Below are positions 55,305 to 64,000 of a DNA stretch of 64,000 nucleotides, one piece after another. Source of the DNA: an uncultured Pseudomonadales bacterium (GTDB lineage: Bacteria; Pseudomonadota; Gammaproteobacteria; Pseudomonadales; Pseudohongiellaceae). A program made the translations under genes and the position numbers. The stretch is taken from positions 186,001 to 250,000 of the forward strand of contig CAMYOK010000007.1 in the NCBI GenBank assembly GCA_947259995.1, written 5' to 3'. Under the pieces are notes generated by a model, which saw only the letters and a program-made list of their open reading frames with translations, ran no database searches and had not been told where the DNA came from. Within the stretch, counting starts at the first letter, position 1. Each line of letters starts with the position of its first letter.

Positions 55305-56452
55305 TCCTCGGCGTCCATCTCAATAAGCAGTGTCGATTGTATGAATTCGTGCAGGGCCAGTCGCTCGTCAGGAGTCGCACTGGCATGCACGACATACCCC
55401 GTGTCCTGCCCTAAGGTATTGCGTGCATCGAGCTGCTGACCACTTTTAATCTTTAAACGAAACTCTCGAATCCCTTGTTCATCGAGTATTTGAGACTTGC
55501 CTTTGACCGCAACGACTCGCCCAACCCCAGGGTGCAATACTTCCGCCCCTGCATAGGCATTAAGCATGTGCGGAAACTCAAAATGCTCATCCAATTCGAT
55601 TGCCAGAAAAGCCTCCCAAGGGTTGAAATCCCAAGCATGAGCCAGCGCATTCATGATATAGCCTCCCGGCGGGCGCATAGCAATCTCGCCAAACAAAGGC
55701 CCATTATCAGTGAGATAAACTTCCATGTGCGTCATCCCCCATGTAATACCTAAGGCGGCAATCACCCGTTCATTGAGCTCTAACAACGTCTTAGTCACGG
55801 ACTCATCGAATACGGCAGGCACAAAATTACTGTGAGCTTTAAGGTGATAGTCAGTGAGATTGACAAACTGCACCTTGCCATCGTTGATGTAGGACTCGAC
55901 ACTTGCCTCGGGGGCATCAACAAAACGCTCTAGAATTGACACCCCATTCTTGCCCGGCTCAAATTCCTCAGGACTCGCCAGTAGCTGCAAGCCACGACCA
56001 CCTGTGGACTTACGATATTTACGCACCACTGGGGCGCCCAATTCGGCAAATAGTAGGTCTGGATTCAAGTCAGCAGAGTCTGCCCGATACCTTGTCATTG
56101 GAATACCAAAACCGGCCAAATGCTCCTTCATAAACAATTTGTCACGACAGAGCTTACTTGTGGACGCGCTCGCCAACCGCGCACCGACCAATCGACGGGC
56201 CACAGCAGCGGGCATGACAGAAGCTTCCGTGCCGGCGATGACATGAGTGAAATGTTGGCCTGGGAATGATTTTCGGACCTGCTCGCGAATCTTTGCGGCA
56301 GAGTTCCACAGAGGAGCGACCACGCTCAGCTCCGATGAACTGGTTTTGAACGTGGGGTTTTGCTGCCAAATTGAGAAAGGAATACGCCGCTGCCTTAAGA
56401 CTTCAATCAAGCCACGGCGTGGTCCTATTACTAATACTCGGTAATCTTTCAT
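55301..56452 (-). CDS. ATP-grasp ligase of unknown substrate
   Basis: The ATG at 56452 gives 383 residues; an in-frame GTG three codons earlier is possible. The protein has a preATP-grasp domain (VLVIGPRRGLIEVLR) and the ATP-grasp fold with LGAPVVRKYRKSTGGRGLQLL and GPLFGEIAMRPPGGYIMNAL (metal and nucleotide residues). ATP-grasp enzymes form carboxylate-amine or -thiol bonds through acyl phosphates. No partner biosynthetic genes are adjacent, so product class is open (peptide, amino acid conjugate or cofactor). Confidence 0.82.
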   Translation of the reverse strand: MKDYRVLVIGPRRGLIEVLRQRRIPFSIWQQNPTFKTSSSELSVVAPLWNSAAKIREQVRKSFPGQHFTHVIAGTEASVMPAAVARRLVGARLASASTSKLCRDKLFMKEHLAGFGIPMTRYRADSADLNPDLLFAELGAPVVRKYRKSTGGRGLQLLASPEEFEPGKNGVSILERFVDAPEASVESYINDGKVQFVNLTDYHLKAHSNFVPAVFDESVTKTLLELNERVIAALGITWGMTHMEVYLTDNGPLFGEIAMRPPGGYIMNALAHAWDFNPWEAFLAIELDEHFEFPHMLNAYAGAEVLHPGVGRVVAVKGKSQILDEQGIREFRLKIKSGQQLDARNTLGQDTGYVVHASATPDERLALHEFIQSTLLIEMDAED

Positions 56453-56485
56453 GTGCCACACAAACGAGAATAAGCGGGCAGTATA

Positions 56486-56593
56486 TCAATCCACTCGAGA
56501 ATCTTTCTTTACCTTTTTGGCAAGTTTCTTCTCTTTTAGTGACAAAGCGGGCTTCTTCTTGGTTTCTTTCTTGGAACTGCGCTCTTTGGACAT
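56486..56593 (-). CDS. 35-residue lysine-rich conserved-type protein
   Basis: The ATG at 56593 follows AAGGAAAAC and gives a 35-residue protein with 15 lysines (SKERSSKKETKKKPALSLKE, then KKLAKKVKKDSRVD). A longer frame upstream is not supported. Similar lysine-rich small proteins are common in gammaproteobacteria and are annotated as hypothetical; nucleic-acid binding is plausible. It lies between the ATP-grasp and efp genes on the minus strand. Confidence 0.6.
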   Translation of the reverse strand: MSKERSSKKETKKKPALSLKEKKLAKKVKKDSRVD

Positions 56594-56735
56594 GATGTTT
56601 TCCTTGAACAAGGATCGAAGACAGCGAATGGCCTTCGGCGATGAGTACTTTACTCCCGCAGCCTCAAAGGAAACAAGATAGGACAGGCAAACAAAGGTAA
56701 ATAATTTTTTCGAACAGGAAAGAGAGGAGAAACCT

Positions 56736-56768
56736 ACTCGGGTTTGGCATGTTTGCCACAACCCGAGT
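56736..56768. terminator. hairpin terminator after efp
   Basis: ACTCGGGTT (56736-56744) pairs with AACCCGAGT (56760-56768), with an inner TGGCA/TGCCA stem and TGTT loop. It lies 18 bases beyond the efp stop on the minus strand; the following tract is only moderately T-rich. Confidence 0.75.
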
Positions 56769-56786
56769 GGGCTCTTAGCGAAACAA

Positions 56787-57353
56787 TTAACGCTTAACGC
56801 GTGACTTGTATTCGCCTGTGCGCGTGTCTATCTCGACGAAATCGCCGATTTCACAGAACGCAGAAACTTGCATTTCATGCCCACTGTTCAAACGGGCAGT
56901 TTTCATGATTTTGCCAGAAGTATCGCCACGTACGGAGGGTTCAGTGTAGGCAATTTCACGAACAATAGTCGTTGGCAAGTCTACAGAAATCACTTTGCCC
57001 TCGTAGAATACGGCGTTACAGATATCTTCCATGCCGTCTTCAATGTAAGCGATGACGCTTTCTAAATCGTCTTTCTCAATCTCGATCTGCTCATAGTCAG
57101 AGTCAACGAAGACATACATTGGGTCTGCGAAGTAAGAGTAAGTCACTTCTTTTTGCTCAAGAATGACCATTTCAAACTTATCATCAGCCTTATAAACCGT
57201 CTCAGTGGCAACGCCATTAAGCAGGTTCTTCAACTTCATTTTACAGACGGCTGAGTTACGGCCAGACTTGTTAAATTCAGTCTTCTGTACCTTCCAAGGG
57301 GAACCGTCGATCATCATGACCTGGCCGGCACGGATTTCTTGTGCTGTTTTCAT
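56787..57353 (-). CDS. efp: elongation factor P, arginine-32 type
   Basis: A 188-residue factor that relieves ribosome stalling at polyproline. The conserved loop reads [11 protein letters not shown] with arginine at residue 32, not the lysine of enterobacterial EF-P, so it belongs to the rhamnosylated (EarP-modified) class. [20 protein letters not shown] and [19 protein letters not shown] are the second and third domain motifs. Its modifying enzyme is encoded next to it. Confidence 0.97.
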   Translation of the reverse strand: MKTAQEIRAGQVMMIDGSPWKVQKTEFNKSGRNSAVCKMKLKNLLNGVATETVYKADDKFEMVILEQKEVTYSYFADPMYVFVDSDYEQIEIEKDDLESVIAYIEDGMEDICNAVFYEGKVISVDLPTTIVREIAYTEPSVRGDTSGKIMKTARLNSGHEMQVSAFCEIGDFVEIDTRTGEYKSRVKR

Positions 57354-57421
57354 TTATAAGCTCTCAATTTCAATGGTGTAATGCATGAGGCCAAAGCTCT
57401 CTGATCAACTACAGTCAGTAC

Positions 57422-58651
57422 TTATATAGGCATAGATTCGCGTTGCGCGCGGTAAAAAGCCAACAAATTAGTGACCAAATCAGGCTTTTCAGCCAATTGT
57501 TGCTGCCATCTCCGTGCCTGTGTTTGCAGGCTAGGAAGCTGTGGCCGCAGATAATGCCATAAATCGCGGCAATCTTCACCTTGATTCCAGCTCTGCCAAA
57601 ACGTCTTTAGCGCCTCACCGGCAACACTCTCATCAATATATATGGCAAGGAATGCCGCCAATTTATCTAAATGGGCATCTTCGTCCTGCGGGTAAATATG
57701 CCAAACAAAGGGCCGAGCCGCATATTGCGCTCGAACAAACGAGTCTTCGCCACGCACAAAATTGCAATCACAAAGGCTAAGCAATCGGTCAAAATCGTCC
57801 TGACTCATAAACGGCAACACACATAAACTCAGGCTGCCGTTCTGCAACACACTCCCCGCTTCTGGCAGATCGGCTAACGCGAAGCACCGCACCACCTCTT
57901 GCAAACTGCGCCCCTCAGGCACAAAACAGAGGGTAGGCGATGCACTCTCGACCAAAGCCTGCAACAAAGTTTGCAGGCCTTTGCCTTCGTAAGTGAACAA
58001 GGACAATAGAAGCAGATCTGGCTCCTCCAGCAACTCGGGCGGTAACGCATGGCGACAGAGAAGTGCTCGTCGCTCACTGTTGATCTGTTGTTGCCAGCGC
58101 TCATGCCGCTGCACAAGGTCTTGCTCGCGCAGCAAACCACCAGTGCCCTCGCCAAACCCAGGAAAGAAAAAATATTTTGTCAGAGCCTGGCTTGCTCCAG
58201 CTCCCTGCGGTGAAGGCAACAAATGACAATCGCGCACCCAATCTTGGGCACTGAGGTATTCTAGGTTCAGCCAGAGCGGGGGATGCTCGGCAGCGCGCAT
58301 TGCCGCGATAAGATTCGCTGGCAGCGCACACGCGAAGGCTTCGATGACAAGGTCGGCAAGAGCAAGCCTGTGCGCATCGCTAGGCGCTAACGGCTGCCTA
58401 GGGCACCAATGACGCAAAGTAATCCCTAAACAACGCTCACCATCATCCCCAAGCCTCACAAGGGGTTTTAAGAACCATCGCAGAGCCTCCCAATCATCCA
58501 CCCAAAGCTCGACTTGCACATTAAACTCTGCGTTCAACTGCCTTGCCAATCGCCAACAAAATCCAATGTCACCAAAGTTATCGATCGCGGCGCAGAACAA
58601 TGCCATATTTGCAGAGCGAGAGGCGCTTATTTTGGTCTCAATAGTAGTCAC
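57422..58651 (-). CDS. earP: EF-P arginine rhamnosyltransferase EarP
   Basis: A 409-residue GT-B glycosyltransferase that inverts dTDP-rhamnose onto arginine 32 of EF-P. ALFCAAIDNFGDIGFCWRLARQL (D24 and D28, spaced as in the known catalytic/substrate pair) and LSLFTYEGKGLQTLL are family motifs. LCDCNFVRGEDSFVRAQYAARPFVWHIYPQDEDAH forms the nucleotide-sugar site. The start is GTG; an ATG at 58606 is an alternative. It is 69 bases upstream of efp, on the same strand. dTDP-rhamnose genes (rmlABCD) are not in the window. Confidence 0.95.
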   Translation of the reverse strand: MTTIETKISASRSANMALFCAAIDNFGDIGFCWRLARQLNAEFNVQVELWVDDWEALRWFLKPLVRLGDDGERCLGITLRHWCPRQPLAPSDAHRLALADLVIEAFACALPANLIAAMRAAEHPPLWLNLEYLSAQDWVRDCHLLPSPQGAGASQALTKYFFFPGFGEGTGGLLREQDLVQRHERWQQQINSERRALLCRHALPPELLEEPDLLLLSLFTYEGKGLQTLLQALVESASPTLCFVPEGRSLQEVVRCFALADLPEAGSVLQNGSLSLCVLPFMSQDDFDRLLSLCDCNFVRGEDSFVRAQYAARPFVWHIYPQDEDAHLDKLAAFLAIYIDESVAGEALKTFWQSWNQGEDCRDLWHYLRPQLPSLQTQARRWQQQLAEKPDLVTNLLAFYRAQRESMPI

Positions 58652-58767
58652 ACAGTTTTCTCAGCGGCATTTGAATCGGTTGGCAAGAATACAGCAGCCA
58701 TTAAATGAATAACAATATAACAGCTATCTTATTGTTTTATATGTGTTTTGTGCCGGTATAGCAAAAG

Positions 58768-58805
58768 CAACTCCTCGCTGCGCTATGGATTTTACATAGG
58801 AGTTG
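58768..58805 (+). promoter_or_regulatory. leader hairpin before ppdK
   Basis: CAACTCCT (58768-58775) and AGGAGTTG (58798-58805) form an 8-base-pair stem followed by TTTTA. It lies just after a -10-like TATAGC (58757-58762) and before the first possible starts of ppdK. It may be a weak attenuator or control the AGGAG segment. Confidence 0.4.
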
Positions 58806-58847
58806 TTTTATCCTTCCGCTCCACTTCTCATGAGCAGACCTGGGACT

Positions 58848-61628
58848 ATGAAGCAAAGCGCTATGAAAGCCACCAAAAAACCTACTAAAACAAAGACGGC
58901 AAAGCCCTCTAAAACATCAAAATCCACGCAATATGTTTTCGATTTCGGAAGCAAGACCGATGGCAATGCGACGATGCGCGAGCTATTGGGTGGCAAGGGT
59001 GCAAATCTTGCTGAAATGGCGTCGATTGGGCTTCCAGTTCCCCCTGGCTTTACAATAAGCACAGAGGTTTGTACGTATTTTTATGCTCATGGGCGTAAGT
59101 ATCCTCGCACACTCGCCGCGGACGTAAAACGTTCGGTTAAGCTTATCGAAACACAGATGGGCAAACGCTTTGGCGGCAAGAGCAATCCTTTATTAGTCTC
59201 TGTGCGTTCAGGCGCAAGAGACTCCATGCCTGGCATGATGGACACCATTCTTAACCTCGGTTTGAATGATGTGACAGTCGAGGGCCTTGCTGCGTTCTCA
59301 GGCAATCCACGTTTCGCATGGGACTGCTATCGACGCTTTATCCAAATGTATGGCGATGTGGTCATGGGCGTGCAAGCGGCCGATGAAGAGTCTCACGACC
59401 CTTTCCATGAATTGCTAGACGCTTTGAAGAAGTCACTTGGCAAATCACAGGATAGCGACCTGACCGCTGAAGACCTGCAAACATTGGTCTCTCAATACAA
59501 AGCGCTTATTCGCAAAGCCACAGGCCAAGACTTCCCTCAAGATGTGTATGAACAACTGTGGGGAGCGACAGGTGCCGTATTTGGCTCCTGGAGAAATGAC
59601 CGCGCCATTCTTTATCGTCAACAGTATGGCATCCCTGCCGAATGGGGCACAGCAGTCAACGTACAAGCCATGGTATTTGGCAATTCTGGTGACAAGAGCG
59701 CCACTGGCGTGGCCTTTACCCGTGACCCAGCTAACGGCGAAAAAGCATTCTATGGCGAATACCTCGTAAACGCGCAAGGCGAAGATGTAGTCGCTGGCGT
59801 ACGAACGCCTAAACCTATTGCAGCCATGGCAAAAGAGATGCCTGCCAGCTTTGCGGCACTAGAAAAAGTTCGCGCTAAATTAGAGCGCCATTTCAAAGAC
59901 ATGCAAGATTTCGAGTTCACTATCGAAGATGGTCGCCTGTTTATGTTGCAGACCCGCAATGGTAAGCGTACCGGCCTCGCCGCGATTCGCATTGCTGTTG
60001 AGATGGTCAAAGAAAAATTAATGGATCAGCGCACGGCGCTACTGAAGATCCCCGCCGAGTCAGTCGACACATTACTGGTGCCGATTTTCGATGCGCGCGC
60101 ACAGAAAGAAGCCGTATTAATTGGCAGAGGCTTGCCTGCAGGCCCTGGTGCCGCGACTGGTCGCATCGCCTTTACAGCGGCGGCAGCAGAAATCGAGACG
60201 CGCAAAGGCAATAAAGTCGTACTTTGCCGAACAGAGACATCCCCAGATGACCTGAAAGGCATGCTGTACTCACAAGGCATCCTCACAACTCGAGGCGGCG
60301 TCTCTTCCCACGCAGCACTCGTGGCACGGCAATTAGGCAAAGTTTGTGTATGTGGTGCCGGCGATGTAGCGATCAATTACGAAAAGCGCACATTGACCGC
60401 TGGTGGCGTAACGCTACAAGAGGGCGATTACATCTCCATCAATGGTACAACTGGCGCCATCTATCAGGGCTTGATCGAAAGCGCTGATTCAGAAGTAAAA
60501 CGCGTACTCGAAGGCACACTCAAGCCAGAAAAGAGTTATACCTACGAGCTGTTTCAGACGGTAATGGCTTGGTCTGACAAACACCGCAAACTGCGCATTC
60601 GCACAAACGCTGATACTCCCGCTATGGCACAGCAAGCTGTTGCCTATGGCGCCGAAGGCATCGGCCTTTGCCGAACAGAACACATGTTCTTCGAAGGCGA
60701 CAGAATCGATTTCATGCGGCAAATGATTCTTGCAGTTGACCACGTTCAACGCAAAGAAGCGCTGAAGAAACTTCTGCCATTTCAGCGTAAAGATTTCGTT
60801 GGACTATTCAAAGCAATGGCAGACCGTCCAGTGACTATTCGTTTACTTGACCCACCATTGCATGAGTTCCTGCCACAGGATGATGCCGTTCGTCGACAGC
60901 TTGCCGCGAAACTGGGCCTGCCAATTGATTTCGTCATTGACCGCATAAAAGCATTGCACGAAGAAAACCCAATGCTGGGTTGTCGTGGCTGTCGACTTGG
61001 AATCTTGTATCCTGAAATTACAGAGATGCAAGTGCGCGCCCTTTTCGAGGCGGCCGCGCAAGTCATGACTGCAAAGAAAAACCCAATCAAGGTCAATCCA
61101 GAGATCATGATCCCGTTAGTAGGCTTCAAAGCCGAGCTGGCCGATCAACTCGAGATTGTGCATCGCGTCGCCAAAGAAGTGATGGAGAAGAACAAGATCA
61201 AGATCGATTACCTCGTCGGCACCATGATCGAAGTTCCACGCGCCGCGATTACGGCCGATCAGATTGCAGAACAGGCACAGTTCTTCAGCTTCGGTACCAA
61301 TGACCTGACGCAAACAACCCTTGGCCTGAGCCGAGACGACATGGGCTTGTTCTATGACGAATACCAGCGCAAAGAGATCTACAACAAGAACCCCTTTGCG
61401 AGCCTAGACCAAACAGGGGTTGGCAAATTGATGGAATTTGCCGTAGAAAACGGCCTCAAAACACGTCCAAAATTGAAACTAGGCATCTGTGGCGAACACG
61501 CAGGCGACCCTGATTCGATCGCCTTCTGTCACCGCTTAGGTCTTCAATATGTGAGCTGCTCACCACCCCGAGTCCCTATTGCTCGACTTGCGGCGGCACA
61601 GGCAGCATTACGTGCGAAGATGAAATAA
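58848..61628 (+). CDS. ppdK: pyruvate, phosphate dikinase
   Basis: The frame could start at TTG 58803, ATG 58830 or ATG 58848; the last (926 residues) is chosen because the stretch before it is not conserved. The first ~30 residues are unusually lysine/threonine-rich ([18 protein letters not shown]). [29 protein letters not shown] begins the ATP-grasp domain. [19 protein letters not shown] holds the phosphohistidine, and the C-terminal barrel has [20 protein letters not shown] and [10 protein letters not shown] (catalytic cysteine). It interconverts pyruvate and phosphoenolpyruvate with ATP and phosphate, allowing gluconeogenesis. It is monocistronic with its own terminator. Confidence 0.95.
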   Translation: MKQSAMKATKKPTKTKTAKPSKTSKSTQYVFDFGSKTDGNATMRELLGGKGANLAEMASIGLPVPPGFTISTEVCTYFYAHGRKYPRTLAADVKRSVKLIETQMGKRFGGKSNPLLVSVRSGARDSMPGMMDTILNLGLNDVTVEGLAAFSGNPRFAWDCYRRFIQMYGDVVMGVQAADEESHDPFHELLDALKKSLGKSQDSDLTAEDLQTLVSQYKALIRKATGQDFPQDVYEQLWGATGAVFGSWRNDRAILYRQQYGIPAEWGTAVNVQAMVFGNSGDKSATGVAFTRDPANGEKAFYGEYLVNAQGEDVVAGVRTPKPIAAMAKEMPASFAALEKVRAKLERHFKDMQDFEFTIEDGRLFMLQTRNGKRTGLAAIRIAVEMVKEKLMDQRTALLKIPAESVDTLLVPIFDARAQKEAVLIGRGLPAGPGAATGRIAFTAAAAEIETRKGNKVVLCRTETSPDDLKGMLYSQGILTTRGGVSSHAALVARQLGKVCVCGAGDVAINYEKRTLTAGGVTLQEGDYISINGTTGAIYQGLIESADSEVKRVLEGTLKPEKSYTYELFQTVMAWSDKHRKLRIRTNADTPAMAQQAVAYGAEGIGLCRTEHMFFEGDRIDFMRQMILAVDHVQRKEALKKLLPFQRKDFVGLFKAMADRPVTIRLLDPPLHEFLPQDDAVRRQLAAKLGLPIDFVIDRIKALHEENPMLGCRGCRLGILYPEITEMQVRALFEAAAQVMTAKKNPIKVNPEIMIPLVGFKAELADQLEIVHRVAKEVMEKNKIKIDYLVGTMIEVPRAAITADQIAEQAQFFSFGTNDLTQTTLGLSRDDMGLFYDEYQRKEIYNKNPFASLDQTGVGKLMEFAVENGLKTRPKLKLGICGEHAGDPDSIAFCHRLGLQYVSCSPPRVPIARLAAAQAALRAKMK

Positions 61629-61644
61629 GGCAACTTGCTCTGAT

Positions 61645-61682
61645 AAAGCCCCTATCACTCGCTGTGATCGGGGCTTTTTTTT
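61645..61682 (+). terminator. rho-independent terminator of ppdK
   Basis: AAAGCCCC (61645-61652) pairs with GGGGCTTT (61670-61677), with an inner ATCAC/GTGAT stem, followed by a run of eight T residues. Confidence 0.92.
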
Positions 61683-62132
61683 CATTCAGGGTTTGTTAAG
61701 GCTTGGTGTTCAAAAATGGTGCATCGAGACAGAAAAAGGGCCTGAGAAAACCACCGCCTTAATTATTGACCGAGTATTTTGCCTAGCTCGCTAAGGCACT
61801 GAAATGAATAGCTTACTGTTAATTCTAATTGGGGAGAAATTGCTACAATAACTTGCAATTACGATTCCTCAAGCCGCTAGCGCGCAGCGTTGATATTTTC
61901 TTTTAAGTATCAAGGAATTAAAGCCGCTCGCTGCGATACAAGGAAGGCAAAGTACGCTACACGCCCCTTCCAAGCTAGCTTAGGGGTTGCCGCTCGCTTG
62001 ACCAAGTAGCACCGCACCGCTACTCTTGCGCGAGCGATATTAACTGCGAAGTAGCATCCGGCCAGACGGCGTCGTCGACTAGGCTGACGGGTGAGCAAGA
62101 TTTACCGATATATTTAGCGGGAGAGCCAAAGC
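61683..62132. other. 450-base gene-free region with structured leader of dehydrogenase 4
   Basis: No gene is recognised. A -10-like TACAAT is at 61844-61849. Near the right end a nested inverted repeat occurs: CGCTCGC (61991-61997) with GCGAGCG (62030-62036) enclosing AGTAGC (62005-62010) with GCTACT (62019-62024). The sequence GCCGCTCGCT is repeated near 61923 and 61989. This lies about 100 bases upstream of the fourth PQQ dehydrogenase start and may be a regulatory leader. Confidence 0.5.
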
Positions 62133-64000
62133 ATGATAACAAAAAAACGACTAATTTCTTCACTCATTACCAGCGCCAGCTTATTGATGTTGTCGTCATC
62201 AGCCCTAAGCCAGTCTGGCACGGATGTGGCTAATGGTGATTGGCCTGATTACAACGGCAACATGGGCGCGCAGCGTTATTCGCCACTAGATCAAATCACT
62301 GCAGAGAATGTTGATTCACTCGAGATAGCTTGGCGTTTCTCCACTGAAAAGTTTGGCCCATCTCCTGAATACAACAACACCTCTACTCCACTCGAGGTTG
62401 ATGGCATTCTATACGCCACAATGGGCTCTACTCGTAACATCGCAGCTTTGGATGCGACCAACGGTCAATTGCTTTGGATGTTCCGCCCCGATGAAGGTTC
62501 ACGTTATGACTCTGCCCCACGCAAAGGTGCAGGCCGTGGCGTTGCTTTCTGGAGCGATGGCGATGAAAAACGCATCATGAGCATCACGCCAGGGTTCTTC
62601 CTCGTCTCCCTAGACGCAGAAACTGGCTTGCCAGACCCAGAGTTCGGTGAGAACGGTCGTGTCGACCTGTTCGAAGGCCTACGTAATGCCTATATCGATG
62701 GCTACGATGACCTAGACATCGGCTCTTCCATGCCTCCTTTCGTGATGAATGACGTGATCGTCGTTGGCCCTGCACACCGTGTAGGCATGCGTCCACGCTC
62801 AAAAATGAACGTCAAAGGCGACGTGCGCGGCTATGATGCGAATACAGGCGAGCTACTTTGGACTTTCCACACTATTCCTGAACGCGGTGAAGTGGGTTTC
62901 GAGACTTGGTTAGACGACGGTGTTGAGTTCACAGGTAATGCTGGTGTTTGGGCTCCAATGTCTGGCGACCCTGAGCTTGGTCACGTATACCTACCAGTTG
63001 AATCGGCAACGGGCGACCGTTACGGTGGTGACCGCCCAGGTGATAACCTATTTGCAAACTCTCTCGTTGCCTTGGACATCAAGACGGGTGAGCGTCAATG
63101 GCACCATCAGCTAATCCACCACGATATCTGGGACTGGGATAACCCCTCTGCCCCTGTATTGGCGGACTTGCCAAATGGCCGTAAGATCGTCATGCAAGTG
63201 ACTAAACAAAACTTCGTTTACACCTACGACCGTCTAACGGGCGAGCCGGTATGGCCTATCGAAGAATTGCCAGTACCAGCAGGCGATGTGCCAGGCGAGT
63301 GGTATTCTGCAACTCAGCCATTCCCAACAAAGCCAGCAGCATATGACCGACAAGGGATTACCGAAGACGATTTGATCGACTTCACGCCCGAGTTACGCGC
63401 TGCAGCGTTGGAAGCAATCAAGCCTTTCCGTCTAGGCACTAACTTGTACTCGCCACCTTCACTGAAAAGTGCAGAAGATGGCACTATCGGTACTTTGAGC
63501 CTGCCATCAGCAACAGGCGGAGCTAACTGGGAAGGCAGTGCGCTGGACCCAGAAACTGGTCTACTTTACGTACCTTCAAGAACCGCACTTGCCGTTCTTT
63601 CCGTAGAGAACGATCCAGAAGCAGAAGTCGATTACAGCATGGCATTCGGTGTACGCGTACCACGCGTTAGCGGCTTAGAGATCATCAAGCCTCCTTATGG
63701 TCGTGTGACTGCAATCGATATGAACAGTGGTGAACACGTTTGGCAGACGGCGAATGCCGACACTCCAGACTCCATCGCTAATAACCGTGCACTAGAGGGT
63801 GTTGATATTCCTCGCACTGGTGTACCGACACGCGCAGGCTTGTTACTAACGAAGACGCTTCTATTTGTAGGCGAAGGCGTTGGCGGGGGCACTAAGCTCT
63901 ATGCGCAAGACAAGCAAACTGGTGAGATCGTCGCCAGAATCGAATTGCCTGCGACACAAACTGGGCAACCGTTTACTTACGAGCACGACGGAACGCAGTA
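62133..64000 (+). CDS. PQQ-dependent dehydrogenase 4, 3' end outside window
   Basis: The ATG at 62133 follows GGGAGAG and starts a signal peptide (SSLITSASLLMLSSSALS, then QSGTD). The open frame runs to the last base, 622 codons without stop. Propeller motifs match PQQ quinoproteins: DWPDYNGNMGAQRYSPLDQI, IAALDATNGQLLWMFRP, GDNLFANSLVALDIKTGERQWHHQLIHHDIWDWDNPSAPVL and PPYGRVTAIDMNSGEHVW. It is clearly related to but diverged from the three tandem copies (for example MGSTRNIAALDAT instead of AGPRRHVVAMDPE). It is probably the canonical membrane-glucose-dehydrogenase-like soluble type; substrate unknown. Confidence 0.88.
   Translation, partial: MITKKRLISSLITSASLLMLSSSALSQSGTDVANGDWPDYNGNMGAQRYSPLDQITAENVDSLEIAWRFSTEKFGPSPEYNNTSTPLEVDGILYATMGSTRNIAALDATNGQLLWMFRPDEGSRYDSAPRKGAGRGVAFWSDGDEKRIMSITPGFFLVSLDAETGLPDPEFGENGRVDLFEGLRNAYIDGYDDLDIGSSMPPFVMNDVIVVGPAHRVGMRPRSKMNVKGDVRGYDANTGELLWTFHTIPERGEVGFETWLDDGVEFTGNAGVWAPMSGDPELGHVYLPVESATGDRYGGDRPGDNLFANSLVALDIKTGERQWHHQLIHHDIWDWDNPSAPVLADLPNGRKIVMQVTKQNFVYTYDRLTGEPVWPIEELPVPAGDVPGEWYSATQPFPTKPAAYDRQGITEDDLIDFTPELRAAALEAIKPFRLGTNLYSPPSLKSAEDGTIGTLSLPSATGGANWEGSALDPETGLLYVPSRTALAVLSVENDPEAEVDYSMAFGVRVPRVSGLEIIKPPYGRVTAIDMNSGEHVWQTANADTPDSIANNRALEGVDIPRTGVPTRAGLLLTKTLLFVGEGVGGGTKLYAQDKQTGEIVARIELPATQTGQPFTYEHDGTQ

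Noticed and set aside
61910..62098. 62-codon minus-strand frame in the gene-free region before dehydrogenase 4
   Set aside because: No ribosome-binding site, basic and repetitive composition, and it coincides with the nested inverted repeat, so it is better explained as structured non-coding DNA.
1..64000. tRNA genes, CRISPR arrays, insertion sequences
   Set aside because: No T-loop-like motifs in intergenic spaces, no regularly spaced repeats and no transposase-like frames were seen on either strand.

Overview
The window reads as chromosomal DNA of a free-living, probably marine, gammaproteobacterium in the broad Pseudomonas/Cellvibrio neighbourhood. This rests on gene content and order: the glyA-nrdR-ribD-ribE-ribB-ribH-nusB-thiL-pgpA-ribA block, an EF-P with arginine at position 32 next to its rhamnosyltransferase EarP, a DnaT/P-like replication pair, RlmJ, RlmKL, YbiT and EttA. 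The species is not identified. I saw no tRNA, rRNA, CRISPR array, transposase or integrase. Both ends are cut inside genes: a HupE-type membrane protein at the left and a PQQ dehydrogenase at the right.

Layout. 1-4.6 kb: HupE-like protein with a small anchored partner, a DUF6152 secreted protein, a Tat-exported PhoX-like protein, a 2OG-Fe(II) oxygenase and an RRM protein. 4.8-8.5 kb: translation and RNA genes ybiT, dbpA and a DTW-domain tRNA modifier. 8.5-11 kb: MAPEG protein, a two-helix membrane protein of unknown function and a glycosyltransferase. 11.1-14.4 kb: xseB-ispA-dxs, isoprenoid precursors, closed by a terminator. 14.4-20.9 kb: a large TonB receptor facing left, then a cobalamin riboswitch controlling btuB-cobO-btuF. 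21-24.5 kb: a polyamine-type binding protein overlapping a GGDEF/EAL protein, resembling the NspS/MbaA pair. 24.5-32.5 kb (minus strand): the riboflavin/thiamine block headed by glyA and nrdR. 32.7-37.6 kb: ettA, an EEP-domain protein, and a replication pair with a three-domain DnaT-like protein; then a DUF2061 protein under a probable Fur box. 37.7-40.7 kb: a giant DUF748 (AsmA-like) protein. 40.8-47.8 kb: three tandem PQQ-dependent dehydrogenase paralogues, each closed by its own terminator. 48-56.6 kb: rlmJ, a sodium/solute symporter, a lipid-methyltransferase-like gene beside a VTT membrane protein, rlmKL, two cupins, an ATP-grasp enzyme and a 35-residue lysine-rich protein. 56.7-61.7 kb: efp-earP and ppdK. 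62.1 kb to the end: a fourth, divergent PQQ dehydrogenase.

How the genes fit together. Riboflavin synthesis is complete here (RibA, RibB with a vestigial RibA half, RibD, RibE, RibH), with NrdR and GlyA linking to nucleotide and one-carbon supply. B12 uptake (BtuB, BtuF) is joined to adenosylation (CobO) under one riboswitch whose output hairpin appears to cover the btuB ribosome-binding site. EF-P and EarP form a complete substrate-enzyme pair for arginine rhamnosylation. The most unusual parts are the PQQ dehydrogenase array with structured leaders, the polyamine/c-di-GMP module with a broken GGDEF motif, and the three-copy DnaT domain protein overlapping a P-like helicase loader.
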